A stretch of DNA of 37,422 bases from Pseudomonas sp. GM21 (GCF_000282215.1 NZ_AKJS01000132.1:1-37422), one strand, 5' to 3'; shown: positions 14,562 through 21,441, counted from the first letter of the stretch. Made by a program: numbers and translations. Notes: generated by a model not told the origin, from the sequence alone.

Positions 14562-14969
14562 ATGCTTTATCCGATTGCGATTTCAATAGGCGATAACGAC
14601 CACGCTTGGGGCGTGGATGTACCGGATATTCCTGGCTGCTTCTCTGCCGGTGAAGATTTGGACGATGCGATGGCGATGGCTCGCGAAGCCATTGAGGGCC
14701 ATTTCGAAATTCTGGCCGAAGACGGTTCGCCGATTCCGCCCGCGAACAAAGTCACTCTTCATGCGGCCAATCCGCAGTACGCAGGCTGCACCTGGGCTCT
14801 GGTGGATATTGATGTCACCAAGTATCTGGGCAAAGCCCAGAAACTCAATATCACACTGCCCGGCTACCTGCTCAACCGCATCGATGAGTACGTACTGCAT
14901 CATCCCGAAGAGAAAAGCCGTTCAGGTTTTCTTGCCTCGGCAGCACTTAAGGTATTGCAGCAAAGCTGA
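14562..14969 (+). CDS. hicB: HicB antitoxin, 135 aa
   Basis: Two ATGs are possible. 14556 lies only 3 nt from AGGAGG (14547-14552), while 14562 has ideal spacing and begins MLYPIAISIG, so 14562 is chosen. Residues 1-65 are the HicB RNase-H-like domain (VDVPDIPGCFSAGEDLDDAM, AREAIEGHFE). The C-terminal part (LNITLPGYLLNRIDEYV, then SRSGFLASAALKVLQ) is a ribbon-helix-helix DNA-binding domain. HicB binds and blocks HicA and represses the operon through the upstream dyad. Sequence and length look intact, so the pair is probably active. Confidence 0.92.
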   Translation: MLYPIAISIGDNDHAWGVDVPDIPGCFSAGEDLDDAMAMAREAIEGHFEILAEDGSPIPPANKVTLHAANPQYAGCTWALVDIDVTKYLGKAQKLNITLPGYLLNRIDEYVLHHPEEKSRSGFLASAALKVLQQS

Positions 14970-14992
14970 TGACCTTATTTCAGTGATCTATC

Positions 14993-15018
14993 AACCGGCC
15001 CGAGTGGCCGGTTTTTTG
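14993..15018 (+). terminator. Terminator of hicAB
   Basis: AACCGGCC (14993-15000) pairs with GGCCGGTT (15006-15013) around CGAGT, followed by TTTT. It begins 24 nt after the hicB stop codon. Its arms resemble the hairpin at 14091. Confidence 0.8.
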
Positions 15019-15093
15019 TCAACGACAGCTCGGCTTCATTAGATTCGTTGGCACCCACGCCCAATGTGATCAGATCAACGCGGAGACCGTGTA

Positions 15094-15339
15094 ATGAACA
15101 TTAAACCCATTCGCAGCCAGGAAGACTTGGCCGCTGCATTTGCTCGAGTGGAGCAACTGTGGGGGGCAGACATTGGTTCACCTGAAGGCGATGAGCTGGA
15201 AATTCTGGCGCTGCTCATCGAGAAATACGAAGACGAGCATTACCCAATGCCGCCCTCCGATCCGATTGAGGCCATCAAATTCCGCATGGATCAGCAAGGC
15301 CTGACCCCTCGCGATCTGGAACCTTTCATCAGTGACTAA
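15094..15339 (+). CDS. HigA-type antitoxin, truncated before its DNA-binding domain, 81 aa
   Basis: ATG 15094 starts MNIKPIRSQEDLAAAFARVE, the typical N-terminus of Pseudomonas HigA-like (YgjM-type) antitoxins, with GSPEGDELEILALLIEKYED and PIEAIKFRMDQQGLTPRDLE following. Complete relatives run to about 115-125 residues and carry a Cro/C1-type helix-turn-helix after DLEPFI (a GRVSEVL...KR segment). Here the frame ends after EPFISD at TAA 15337-15339, so the recognition helix is missing. A REP pair begins 24 nt further on, which suggests that a REP-linked rearrangement removed the 3' end. No HigB toxin gene lies beside it. It may be a decaying orphan or a regulator that binds a toxin without binding DNA. 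Confidence 0.75.
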   Translation: MNIKPIRSQEDLAAAFARVEQLWGADIGSPEGDELEILALLIEKYEDEHYPMPPSDPIEAIKFRMDQQGLTPRDLEPFISD

Positions 15340-15695
15340 TGCCAATCAGTTACCGCAATCCTTGTGGGAGCGAGCCTGCTCGCGATGACGTTGGCACAGC
15401 CAACACTTGCGTTGCCTGACAATCCGCCATCGCGAGCAGGCTCGCTCCCACAGGTTTTGCACCTTAAAAAATCGGCATTCGTACTTGGCGACCGTTTTTT
15501 TGTGGGTGGGATTTGTGAATTGCCAATCAACGCCTGCCTAATCAGGTGTCGTTCACCAATTCACTGATGGCACGAAAGTGGCCAATTTTCGAAAAGGCAA
15601 CATCCTACACGACACTGGGAATTGTCCGTACACTTGCGCATTGCTGTGTTTTTACCATGAAGCCTATAGTCGACCCGCGCCCCAAATGGCGTATC
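15340..15695. other. Intergenic region with a REP pair and leader promoter area
   Basis: No gene is called. After the REP pair, the stretch 15460-15690 probably carries the promoter of the folded leader. A 48-codon frame, 15657-15803 (MKPIVDPRPKWRIGFGDSIP, then a hydrophobic segment FLGAFLSALGCLFLVAV), has no ribosome binding site and is kept only as a possible leader peptide. Confidence 0.4.
15363..15452. repeat. Inverted REP pair (GCGAGC family)
   Basis: TGTGGGAGCGAGCCTGCTCG with CGATG (15363-15387) and its perfect reverse complement (15428-15452) flank a 40-nt centre. This is the classical REP sequence of fluorescent pseudomonads arranged as a doublet. Confidence 0.9.
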
Positions 15696-15885
15696 GGGTT
15701 TGGCGACTCGATTCCATGGTACAGAAGCCTCCGAGTATTTCTCGGAGCGTTTTTGAGCGCACTTGGCTGCCTCTTTTTGGTGGCTGTGCGTGGGAGACCT
15801 TAGGGTCTGCCGGTTTTTACCATGGCCCGGTTCGCCAACCCGCGTACAGCTACCACCCTATTGTTTGGCGACGATTGAGTGGTAG
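15696..15885 (+). ncRNA. Candidate structured leader RNA (multi-branched, switch-like)
   Basis: A closing stem pairs GGGTTTGGCGA (15696-15706) with TCGCCAACCC (15832-15841, one bulge) and continues with CCATGGTA (15714-15721) and TACCATGG (15818-15825). Inside are two perfect hairpins: CTCCGAG-tattt-CTCGGAG (15729-15747) and AGACC-ttag-GGTCT (15795-15808). A further perfect stem, CTACCAC (15850-15856)/GTGGTAG (15879-15885), follows. Its loop repeats TTTGGCGAC (15864-15872), an exact copy of 15699-15707, so the TCGCCAA strand has two competing partners. The 89-aa gene starts 28 nt downstream. The pairings are seen in the sequence; the switch role is inferred. Confidence 0.55.
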
Positions 15886-15912
15886 GTCTTCTTCCTATCA
15901 TGGTGATCACTT

Positions 15913-16182
15913 ATGAATGAATACATGGCTCTAACCAGCAACGCCGACGATTTACCCTCGCTGTTCGTCAACACCACCCAACCGCTGCACTCTCTGCTCA
16001 GCACGGCCAGTTACAGAATTCGGGCCGTGACGCAGATCCTCGAAAACCTCGCAATGCGAGGTGACATCACGACTGACTCGGTCATCCTCAGCGACTTCGC
16101 ATTGCTCTGCTGCGTGCCCTTGCGCGACGGTTGCGATGTGCTGGATGTCATCGCTCGACGCATGGATGCGGAACCATCCTGA
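15913..16182 (+). CDS. Small hypothetical protein, 89 aa, behind a folded leader
   Basis: ATG 15913 is weakly served by GGTGATC. ATG 15925 (MALTSNADDL) is an alternative start. The product is soluble: a short polar start, then a long helical core (LHSLLSTASYRIRAVTQILE, then LSDFALLCCVPLRDGCDVLD) ending VIARRMDAEPS. It contains three Cys, two of them adjacent. It resembles small Pseudomonas-specific proteins of the DUF3077/DUF6124 kind in its length and in the TASYRI..VTQILENLA helix, but I cannot assign it firmly. The structured RNA immediately upstream and the strong terminator right after it (16193) define a one-gene transcription unit. Confidence 0.65.
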   Translation: MNEYMALTSNADDLPSLFVNTTQPLHSLLSTASYRIRAVTQILENLAMRGDITTDSVILSDFALLCCVPLRDGCDVLDVIARRMDAEPS

Positions 16183-16190
16183 CGTGATAG

Positions 16191-16215
16191 CGGGCGCCTT
16201 TCGGGGCGCCCTTTG
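16191..16215 (+). terminator. Terminator of the 89-aa gene
   Basis: GGGCGCC (16193-16199) pairs with GGCGCCC (16206-16212) around a TTTCGG loop, followed by TTT. It starts 10 nt after the stop codon and may also serve the convergent tam gene. Confidence 0.75.
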
Positions 16216-16239
16216 CATTTCATGGCCGACCATTGCGCC

Positions 16240-17010
16240 TTACCGAGTCGCGACAATAAACAACCGCGGAAACGGTAACAGCACCGAACCATCACTCAAC
16301 GCCGGATAAGCCTGCTCAATCGCAGCTTGGTACTGCTTGAGGTATTGCGTCTTTTCCATCTCATCCAGCGGTGCAAGAAACGGCCGCAATCCGCTGCCCT
16401 TGAACCACTCGACCACGCCCGATGCACCGCCCGCCAACGGGTGATGGTAACTGGTGCGCCATACATCTACTCGCGCACAGTGAGGTCGCAGCATCGAGTA
16501 GTAATCGCTGACTCTCGCCATCTCTGTGCGTTGCCCGGCGGCGTCCGCCAGTTTGCTGGCCCACGGCCCCTCGGCGGCCACTTCTCGCATCAGGCGGTGG
16601 GACGGTTCGTTGAGGTTGTCGGGCATTTGAATGGCCAGGCTTCCACCCTTGGTCAGTCTGCCGGCCAGTGAAGGCAGTAACGTCGCGTGATCGGGCAACC
16701 ACTGCAACACTGCGTTGGCGAATATCACGTCGAATGGGCCGCTGTCGTTCCAGGTGCCGATATCAACGGTGTCGAACTGCACGGTTGGCAAGCGCTTGCG
16801 AGCGGCTTCGATCATGTCGGTCGAACTGTCGACGCCACGTACCGTGGCGCTGGTGAAGCGCTCGACCAGTAACTCGGTCGAGTTACCGGGGCCACAACCG
16901 ATGTCGATGGCCGAATGCGCGTCCACGGGCGGGATGGCGGCGAGCAGATCCCGCGCCGGACGGGTGCGTTCATCTTCAAAAGCGACGTATTGTTTGGCGG
17001 ACCAATTCAT
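16240..17010 (-). CDS. tam: Trans-aconitate 2-methyltransferase, 256 aa
   Basis: ATG 17010 is preceded on the minus strand by AGGAGA. The protein starts MNWSAKQYVAFEDERTRPAR, the signature N-terminus of Tam. The SAM-binding motif I is AIDIGCGPGNSTELL (about residues 34-48), with acidic motif II GVDSSTDMIEAA, motif post-I around FDVIFANAVLQWLPD and the family C-terminus ending in LPFPRLFIVATR. The length of 256 residues matches E. coli Tam. The enzyme methylates trans-aconitate, a spontaneous by-product of the TCA cycle that inhibits aconitase, using S-adenosylmethionine in the cytosol. It is a single gene, convergent with the 89-aa gene, and no regulator is attached to it. Confidence 0.9.
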   Translation of the reverse strand: MNWSAKQYVAFEDERTRPARDLLAAIPPVDAHSAIDIGCGPGNSTELLVERFTSATVRGVDSSTDMIEAARKRLPTVQFDTVDIGTWNDSGPFDVIFANAVLQWLPDHATLLPSLAGRLTKGGSLAIQMPDNLNEPSHRLMREVAAEGPWASKLADAAGQRTEMARVSDYYSMLRPHCARVDVWRTSYHHPLAGGASGVVEWFKGSGLRPFLAPLDEMEKTQYLKQYQAAIEQAYPALSDGSVLLPFPRLFIVATR

Positions 17011-17153
17011 TGCGTTCTCCTGTCGGTGCGTTGTTGTGGGCCAGAGGCAGACAACCGGTTCGATACGATACCTCCACCAGCGTGCGCGGCTCTATCCCGA
17101 CCATTGAAGAACACAAAACGTCGACCGCTCGTCGATCCAGCCACAAAGCAGTT

Positions 17154-17181
17154 TTGACAGTCAAGATTTCGCATCTATAGT
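17154..17181 (+). promoter_or_regulatory. Sigma-70 promoter of the PixA-family genes
   Basis: TTGACA (17154-17159) and TATAGT (17176-17181) are separated by 16 nt. The -35 box is part of the perfect palindrome TTGAC-a-GTCAA (17154-17164), a possible operator. The leader to the first PixA-like gene would be about 170 nt. The rest of the 349-nt gap to tam shows no gene. Confidence 0.6.
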
Positions 17182-17359
17182 CCAATCGCGGCCCGTCGGA
17201 AGGAACCCGAACCTGCTGTATGCATGCAAGGAGCAAGGCCAGCTCATCTTTGTGATAGGTGGATTCCGTCCGTAGTGTTTGCGCAACGACCGCAAGGCAA
17301 GCAATCGTTGTTGTGCCTGGAAAGATGCCAGGCGTTCACTATGAAAAAGGAGATTCACT

Positions 17360-17863
17360 ATGTCACGAGTTACGGATGTACTGGTTTCAATCGACACCGA
17401 AACCATTCTGAAAAAGTACCCCAATATCAGCAAAAACCCCGCTGCGCCGACAATGATCGACGTCAATTACATGTATATGGTCACCAACCAGAACAACGTG
17501 GTCAGTGGCCAGGCCGGTGGCGAATTGAACTTGAAAGCTCAAGTGGGCGATTTGATTCGCTGGCGGGAAACCAGCCTGTCACTTAGTTTTGAAACCGCCG
17601 TTATTTTCTACAAGTTCACTGGCAATGTCGGCAACGAGTTGATCTCCACCCCCACACCGCGCAAGGCAACAGCTTGCGTTGCCGTCCCCAACCCCAGCAA
17701 TCCTTCGGTGCCGAGCTGTCAAAAAGTCGATAACCATTACTGGTCTTCGGAGACTCTTTCGTGCGGCAGTGTGACCTACCACTTCCACTTCCTGATCGTG
17801 GACCGCGAGTGCAAGATCGTCGGCTGCTGTTCGTGGGACCCGTTCATCACCATCAGAAACTGA
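17360..17863 (+). CDS. AidA/PixA-family inclusion body protein, 167 aa (first copy)
   Basis: ATG 17360 is preceded by AAAAAGGAGATT (AAGGAG), an excellent site. The family pattern is clear: VTDVLVSIDTETILKKYPNI at the start, TMIDVNYMYMVTNQ, a LKAQVGDLIRWRETSLSLSF core, VAVPNPSNPSVP and a C-terminal YHFHFLIVDRECKIVGCCSW. PixA is a methyl-destroying-free crystalline inclusion protein of Xenorhabdus, and AidA is its quorum-regulated relative in Burkholderia and Ralstonia. The molecular role is unknown, though links to host association and slow killing of nematodes have been reported. The length fits the family. Six Cys residues, several of them near the C-terminus, distinguish it from the second copy. 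It is followed by a paralogous gene after a stem-loop, so the two probably share a transcript. Confidence 0.85.
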   Translation: MSRVTDVLVSIDTETILKKYPNISKNPAAPTMIDVNYMYMVTNQNNVVSGQAGGELNLKAQVGDLIRWRETSLSLSFETAVIFYKFTGNVGNELISTPTPRKATACVAVPNPSNPSVPSCQKVDNHYWSSETLSCGSVTYHFHFLIVDRECKIVGCCSWDPFITIRN

Positions 17864-17873
17864 CGAGCGTCTG

Positions 17874-17893
17874 GCCCCTTGGCAACAAGGGGC
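17874..17893 (+). terminator. GCAA-tetraloop stem-loop between the two PixA-like genes
   Basis: GCCCCTTG (17874-17881) and CAAGGGGC (17886-17893) form a perfect 8-bp stem with a GCAA tetraloop, 10 nt after the first stop codon. No T-run follows, so it may be a partial terminator or an mRNA-stability element that makes the first gene more abundant than the second. Confidence 0.5.
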
Positions 17894-17984
17894 TTGCCGA
17901 ATGCGTTGCCGCCTCGACAGGAACGGGATGTCTTGCATGAACAGAAGCGGCTGCCGTCATGTGCCAACATCATGAAAGGAATCC

Positions 17985-18518
17985 ATGATGACTTCCAAAC
18001 CGATCAAATCCCCTTCATCCAGCGTCGCGACCACGAGCAATGTATTGCTGATCGTCGATGCCGAATCATTGCTTTCACGCTATCCGCAACCCAGCCTCAA
18101 ACCGCAACTTCCGACGGTGATCGAGGATGGCTTTATCTTTGCCATCAGCGGCCAACAAAGTGCCAATAATGACAGCAATATGACGTTGAGCGAGGATAAC
18201 GGGACAACGTTCCATATCCGTGGAAGAACCGTCAGTTTGCTCGCAGAACACAGTGTGGTGTTTTACGAGATGTCCGTGGGCGATGCCGGCGTACTGTCAG
18301 CGCCCAAGTTGGTGGTCCATGGCAACCTGACGATAGCTGCGCCAGACCCTGCAAATCCAACCGAGCCGGGTAACCATGTGATTGCCGATCATTATTGGGA
18401 ATGCAAGCGACTGTCCTCCGGGGTAGCGGCGTGCGAGCTGAATTTCATGCTGATCAACAAAAACTGCGAGGCGTTGGGTTACTTCAGTTGGACCCTTGAA
18501 GTGAAGCTAATTGACTAG
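17985..18518 (+). CDS. AidA/PixA-family inclusion body protein, 177 aa (second copy)
   Basis: ATG 17985 (or 17988) follows GAAAGGAATCC. The layout repeats the first copy: TSNVLLIVDAESLLSRYPQP, TVIEDGFIFAISGQQS, then FHIRGRTVSLLAEHSVVFYE, PDPANPTEPGNHVIADHYWE and a C-terminal CELNFMLINKNCEALGYFSW. The two paralogues have drifted far apart and only key positions still agree: the Y-P pair near residue 32, the AxPxPxNPxxP loop, H-YW, and the closing S/F-W. This copy has fewer Cys residues. The tandem arrangement with one promoter suggests an old duplication, with both copies expressed together. The function is unknown, as for the family. Confidence 0.83.
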   Translation: MMTSKPIKSPSSSVATTSNVLLIVDAESLLSRYPQPSLKPQLPTVIEDGFIFAISGQQSANNDSNMTLSEDNGTTFHIRGRTVSLLAEHSVVFYEMSVGDAGVLSAPKLVVHGNLTIAAPDPANPTEPGNHVIADHYWECKRLSSGVAACELNFMLINKNCEALGYFSWTLEVKLID

Positions 18519-18524
18519 ACGCAA

Positions 18525-18661
18525 TTTGTAGCAGCTGGCGAAGCCTGCGTCCGGCTGCGCAGCAGTCGTAAACCCTAAGCTATCGGTCTCACTGAAACAC
18601 CGAGCCGCATGATTTCACGACTGCTACGCAGCCGGACGCAGGCTTCGCCAGCTGCTACAAA
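18525..18661. repeat. Inverted pair of an unusual REP-like element
   Basis: Two arms of about 48 nt (18525-18572 and 18614-18661) are near-perfect reverse complements: TTTGTAGCAGCTGGCGAAGC, CTGCGTCCGGCTGCGCAGC, AGTCGTAAA on the left, mirrored on the right. Each arm itself contains the dyad GCCTGCGTCCGGCTGCGC. The sequence is different from the GCGAGC family elsewhere in the window. A spurious longer reading of the iron-permease gene would begin inside it. Confidence 0.8.
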
Positions 18662-18755
18662 ACTCGAGTCGCAAGCGAATCCGGAAATGTCAGTAGAATT
18701 TTCAACAGGCCGTCGCTGTCTGAAATTCAGGCGCATCCCTATAAGGAACACGGCA

Positions 18756-19166
18756 ATGAAATTCGCAAAAATCTCGCAGAAACTCGCCCTGTGGGCCGGC
18801 AGTCCCAAGACGTTTATGGCGGCGCTACTTCTGATTGCCCTGTGGGGCTTGAGCGGGCCGATTTTCGGTTTCAACGACACTTGGCAATTGGTCATAAACA
18901 CTTCCACCACGATCATCACCTTTCTGATGGTGTTCCTGATCCAGAACACGCAGAACCGCGATACCGACATTCTGCATTTGAAAATCGACGAGTTGCTGCG
19001 GGTGAACAAGGAGGCGAAGAACGCGATGCTGGGGCTGGAGATACTGGACCTCAAGCAATTGGAGGCGCTGCGCAAATACTATCGCGCCATGGGTGAAAAC
19101 GAGGTACATGACCTGGCGGGGCTGGCGTCGTCGAGCCGACACAAACAAAATTTGAATGAGTGCTGA
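18756..19166 (+). CDS. Low-affinity iron permease family protein, 136 aa
   Basis: ATG 18756 has TAAGGAAC (AAGGAA 18743-18748) at good spacing. The longer frame from 18609 begins inside the REP-like repeat and is rejected. Residues about 22-42 (FMAALLLIALWGLSG) and 50-72 (LVINTSTTIITFLMVFLIQ) are two transmembrane helices. NTQNRDTDILHLKIDELL is the hallmark of the low-affinity iron permease family (Fet4-related). The cytoplasmic tail is charged and helical. Bacterial members are short and their transport activity is not well established, so the name is a family label. The gene stands alone with a bidirectional terminator behind it. Confidence 0.85.
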   Translation: MKFAKISQKLALWAGSPKTFMAALLLIALWGLSGPIFGFNDTWQLVINTSTTIITFLMVFLIQNTQNRDTDILHLKIDELLRVNKEAKNAMLGLEILDLKQLEALRKYYRAMGENEVHDLAGLASSSRHKQNLNEC

Positions 19167-19175
19167 GCCAAAAAA

Positions 19176-19206
19176 AACGGCGCGTGATGTAAGTCACGCG
19201 CCGTTT
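19176..19206. terminator. Bidirectional terminator between convergent genes
   Basis: AACGGCGCGTGA pairs with TCACGCGCCGTT around TGTAAG (stem 12 bp), with an A-run on the left and TTTGTTG on the right. It serves both the iron-permease-family gene and the convergent DUF4142 gene. Confidence 0.85.
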
Positions 19207-19219
19207 GTTGTAAATGCCA

Positions 19220-19723
19220 CTAGCGACCGGCCTGCAACGCCCTGGCCATTTGCAGATGATTTTGCAGTTTGGGCAGGGTCTCTTCAGCGAAGGCTTTGAT
19301 TTCCGGCACGTCGGTGGTCTGCGCCTCTTGCTGAAGTTGTTCGATGGCTGCCTGGGTGGTTTTCACCTGACTGGCGGCGTAGGCCTGATCAAAGGTTGCA
19401 CCGTCCAACACTTGCGGCATCAACGCTTTGGCCTTGTCGACCACTTCTTCGCGTGGGGCCACGGGCAAATCCAGTTGTTTGGCGATTTTCGCCAGATGCT
19501 GGTTCGCAGTGGTGCGGTCGTTGATGACAACGATCGTGTAGTCCTTGACCTCTTTGGATTCGGTTTTCTGGTGCGCCAGTCGACTCGCTTCAATGTCGGC
19601 CATGCCTTGGGCCGACGCATCGTCGATGAATTCTGCGGGGGACTGGGCAAAAGCGCTGCTGGCACACAGGCTCAGTAACGTGACAAAACCTGCATGACGT
19701 ATTCGGGTGGCCATCCTGTTCAT
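19220..19723 (-). CDS. DUF4142 periplasmic protein, 167 aa
   Basis: ATG 19723 follows AAGGAGGG (19731-19738) on the minus strand. The longer frame from 19783 is less likely. Residues 1-26 are a signal peptide (HAGFVTLLSLCASSAFA, cleaved before QSPAEF). The mature part is an all-helical, ferritin-like four-helix bundle typical of DUF4142: EFIDDASAQGMADIEASRLA, KEVKDYTIVVINDRTTANQH, LPVAPREEVVDKAKAL and a C-terminal KAFAEETLPKLQNHLQMARA with the usual P-x-L-x-x-H. These proteins are often induced in stationary phase or by osmotic stress. Their biochemical role is not known. The KGG stress-protein gene lies 76 nt upstream in the same direction, so co-expression under general stress is likely. 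Confidence 0.88.
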   Translation of the reverse strand: MNRMATRIRHAGFVTLLSLCASSAFAQSPAEFIDDASAQGMADIEASRLAHQKTESKEVKDYTIVVINDRTTANQHLAKIAKQLDLPVAPREEVVDKAKALMPQVLDGATFDQAYAASQVKTTQAAIEQLQQEAQTTDVPEIKAFAEETLPKLQNHLQMARALQAGR

Positions 19724-19799
19724 GGTCGCGCCCTCCTTGTAAAAAAATTCAAGCGGGAGCTTGCGCCCCCGCCTCTCAATCAAAAACCACGTTCAATCA

Positions 19800-19958
19800 C
19801 TACTTGGATTTCTGACCACCTTTGCGGCCCATTTCGGGTTTCGAAGAGTCTTTATCTACAGTCGTGGTGGTAGTTTTCCCACCTTTACGACCGGCTTCAG
19901 ACGCCTTCGTTCGATCGTTGGCGAAGTTTCCCGAGTTCGAGTTTCTTGAATTAGGCAT
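19800..19958 (-). CDS. KGG-motif stress-induced protein, 52 aa
   Basis: Read directly on the minus strand from ATG 19958 to TAG 19800. AGAGGT (19968-19973) gives a ribosome binding site. The protein is tiny, hydrophilic and Gly/Lys/Ser-rich, with two KGG repeats: KASEAGRKGGK (about residues 18-28) and MGRKGGQKSK at the C-terminus. This is the pattern of YciG/GsiB-type stress proteins, thought to be hydrophilin-like protectants against desiccation or general stress. It sits upstream of the DUF4142 gene, a neighbour with a similar stress profile. It is easy to miss because of its size. Confidence 0.85.
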   Translation of the reverse strand: MPNSRNSNSGNFANDRTKASEAGRKGGKTTTTTVDKDSSKPEMGRKGGQKSK

Positions 19959-20074
19959 GATTCTCTACCTCTTGGTTAGGACCCAGGCGAGCAACAGCCC
20001 GCATAAAATCAGAATCGAGGAGCCTAAAAAGGTTTAGAAAAGCTGAAAAAGCCGCGACGAACGGCGGCACCGCT

Positions 20075-21424
20075 TCAGACTTCGAGGCGCAGATGATGCT
20101 GGCGTTTGGCGGTGTACATGGCCTCGTCGGCATGCCTGAGCAGCTGCTGTTCTTCGGTGCCGTGCTCGGGGAAATGAGCGACGCCTATGCTGATCTGGAT
20201 GTTCAGGTTATGCCCGTCCAGACGCAGCGGCTGCGCCAGGACCTGAAGGATTTTTTCCGACACCCTGTCGGCGTCTTCCGAAGCGTGGATGCTGTGCAAC
20301 AACACCACAAACTCGTCGCCGCCGATGCGTGCCACGGTGTCGGTTTCGCGTACGCAACCCTTGAGCCGATTGGCCACCGCTTGCAAGAGCATGTCGCCCA
20401 CCGTATGGCCGTGGGTGTCGTTGACGTCCTTGAAGCGATCAAGGTCGACGTACAGCAATGCCATGCGCCCGCCCTCTGCGCGAGCCTGCGCCAATGAAGC
20501 CTTGAGACGATCACGCAGCAGCCCGCGATTGGGCAGTTGAGTCAGCTGATCGTACTGCGCCATTTGCTGCAGCCGGGCATGCAATTGCTTGCGCTCGATG
20601 GCGGTCGCGACCTGCGCGCAGACGTATTGCAACAGTTCCTTGTCCTGCTCGGTGTAGCGCTCGCCCCCCGGTACGCTTTTGACGATGAGCGCGCCGATGG
20701 TGCCGTTTTTCGAGTTCAATGGCACAACCAGCCAGCAGGGCGAATTCGGGTCTTCGATCGACATCTCGAAGCCTGCGTACGAATTGTCCTGCTCCGGGGA
20801 CAGTAAAATCGGCTGACCGCTGCGTATCACTTCCGCACACAGGCGTTCGGTCATAATGCCAGGCTGCTCGGGTTGCAGTTCATCGTCGTCGACGTGATAA
20901 GGGAAATTCAATTGCCCGTAGTGTTCGTCATACAGCGCCACAGAGAAATTCAGCGCGGGCAGCCATTCACCAATGATCAGGTGAATGCGTTTGAACAGCG
21001 TCAGCAAGTCTTCTGCTGCGTGAGCGGCCTCAGAGATCGCATACAACGCGGCTTGCCGGGACTCGGCCTGCTTGCGTTCGGTGATGTCCCGGGCCACCGC
21101 GATACGTAATTGATCGACTTCCGACCAGCGCGCCGACCAGAGGATATGCACCACTTGGCCGTCCTTGCGCAGGTAACGGTTTTCAAAGTTGAGTTTGGGC
21201 TCGCCGCCCATGATTTCCCGCGCGGCATCGAGCGTGCGCTGGCGATCGGCAGGATGCACCAGATCGATCATCGACTGGCCGATCATCTCTTCGGGGGTGT
21301 AACCGAAAATGCGCTCGAAAGCCGCACTGACAAATACGAAGCGACCTTGCTTGTCGACCGCACAAACGGCGTCGAGCAACAGATCGAGGTAGCTTGCCAG
21401 CGGTGCGGAGTTACTGTTTGCCAT
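20075..21424 (-). CDS. Diguanylate cyclase with PAS, GAF and GGDEF domains, 449 aa
   Basis: ATG 21424 is chosen; a TTG at 21445 overlaps the stop of the upstream LysE gene (TTGA) and would add seven residues. PAS domain, about 10-120 (AVDKQGRFVFVSAAFERIFG, YTPEEMIGQS, RDITERKQAE). GAF domain, about 140-280. GGDEF domain, about 290-449, with DQLTQLPNRG, DLDRFKDVND and RIGGDEFVV (about residue 368). RETD stands exactly five residues before GGDEF, the inhibitory I-site. The protein should therefore make cyclic di-GMP from two GTP and be product-inhibited. There is no membrane segment, so it is cytosolic and senses through PAS/GAF. The LysE-type exporter gene lies immediately upstream in the same direction and the two are probably co-transcribed. 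Confidence 0.93.
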   Translation of the reverse strand: MANSNSAPLASYLDLLLDAVCAVDKQGRFVFVSAAFERIFGYTPEEMIGQSMIDLVHPADRQRTLDAAREIMGGEPKLNFENRYLRKDGQVVHILWSARWSEVDQLRIAVARDITERKQAESRQAALYAISEAAHAAEDLLTLFKRIHLIIGEWLPALNFSVALYDEHYGQLNFPYHVDDDELQPEQPGIMTERLCAEVIRSGQPILLSPEQDNSYAGFEMSIEDPNSPCWLVVPLNSKNGTIGALIVKSVPGGERYTEQDKELLQYVCAQVATAIERKQLHARLQQMAQYDQLTQLPNRGLLRDRLKASLAQARAEGGRMALLYVDLDRFKDVNDTHGHTVGDMLLQAVANRLKGCVRETDTVARIGGDEFVVLLHSIHASEDADRVSEKILQVLAQPLRLDGHNLNIQISIGVAHFPEHGTEEQQLLRHADEAMYTAKRQHHLRLEV

Positions 21425-21441
21425 GGAGCCCTGCTCTGGAT

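Noticed and set aside
15578..15916. Plus-strand frame of 112 codons through the folded leader
   Set aside because: The sequence is explained by RNA stems, has no start site, and the product lacks any coherent pattern.
18609..18755. N-terminal extension of the iron-permease-family gene
   Set aside because: It starts inside the REP-like repeat. ATG 18756 has AAGGAA at proper distance and the family N-terminus.
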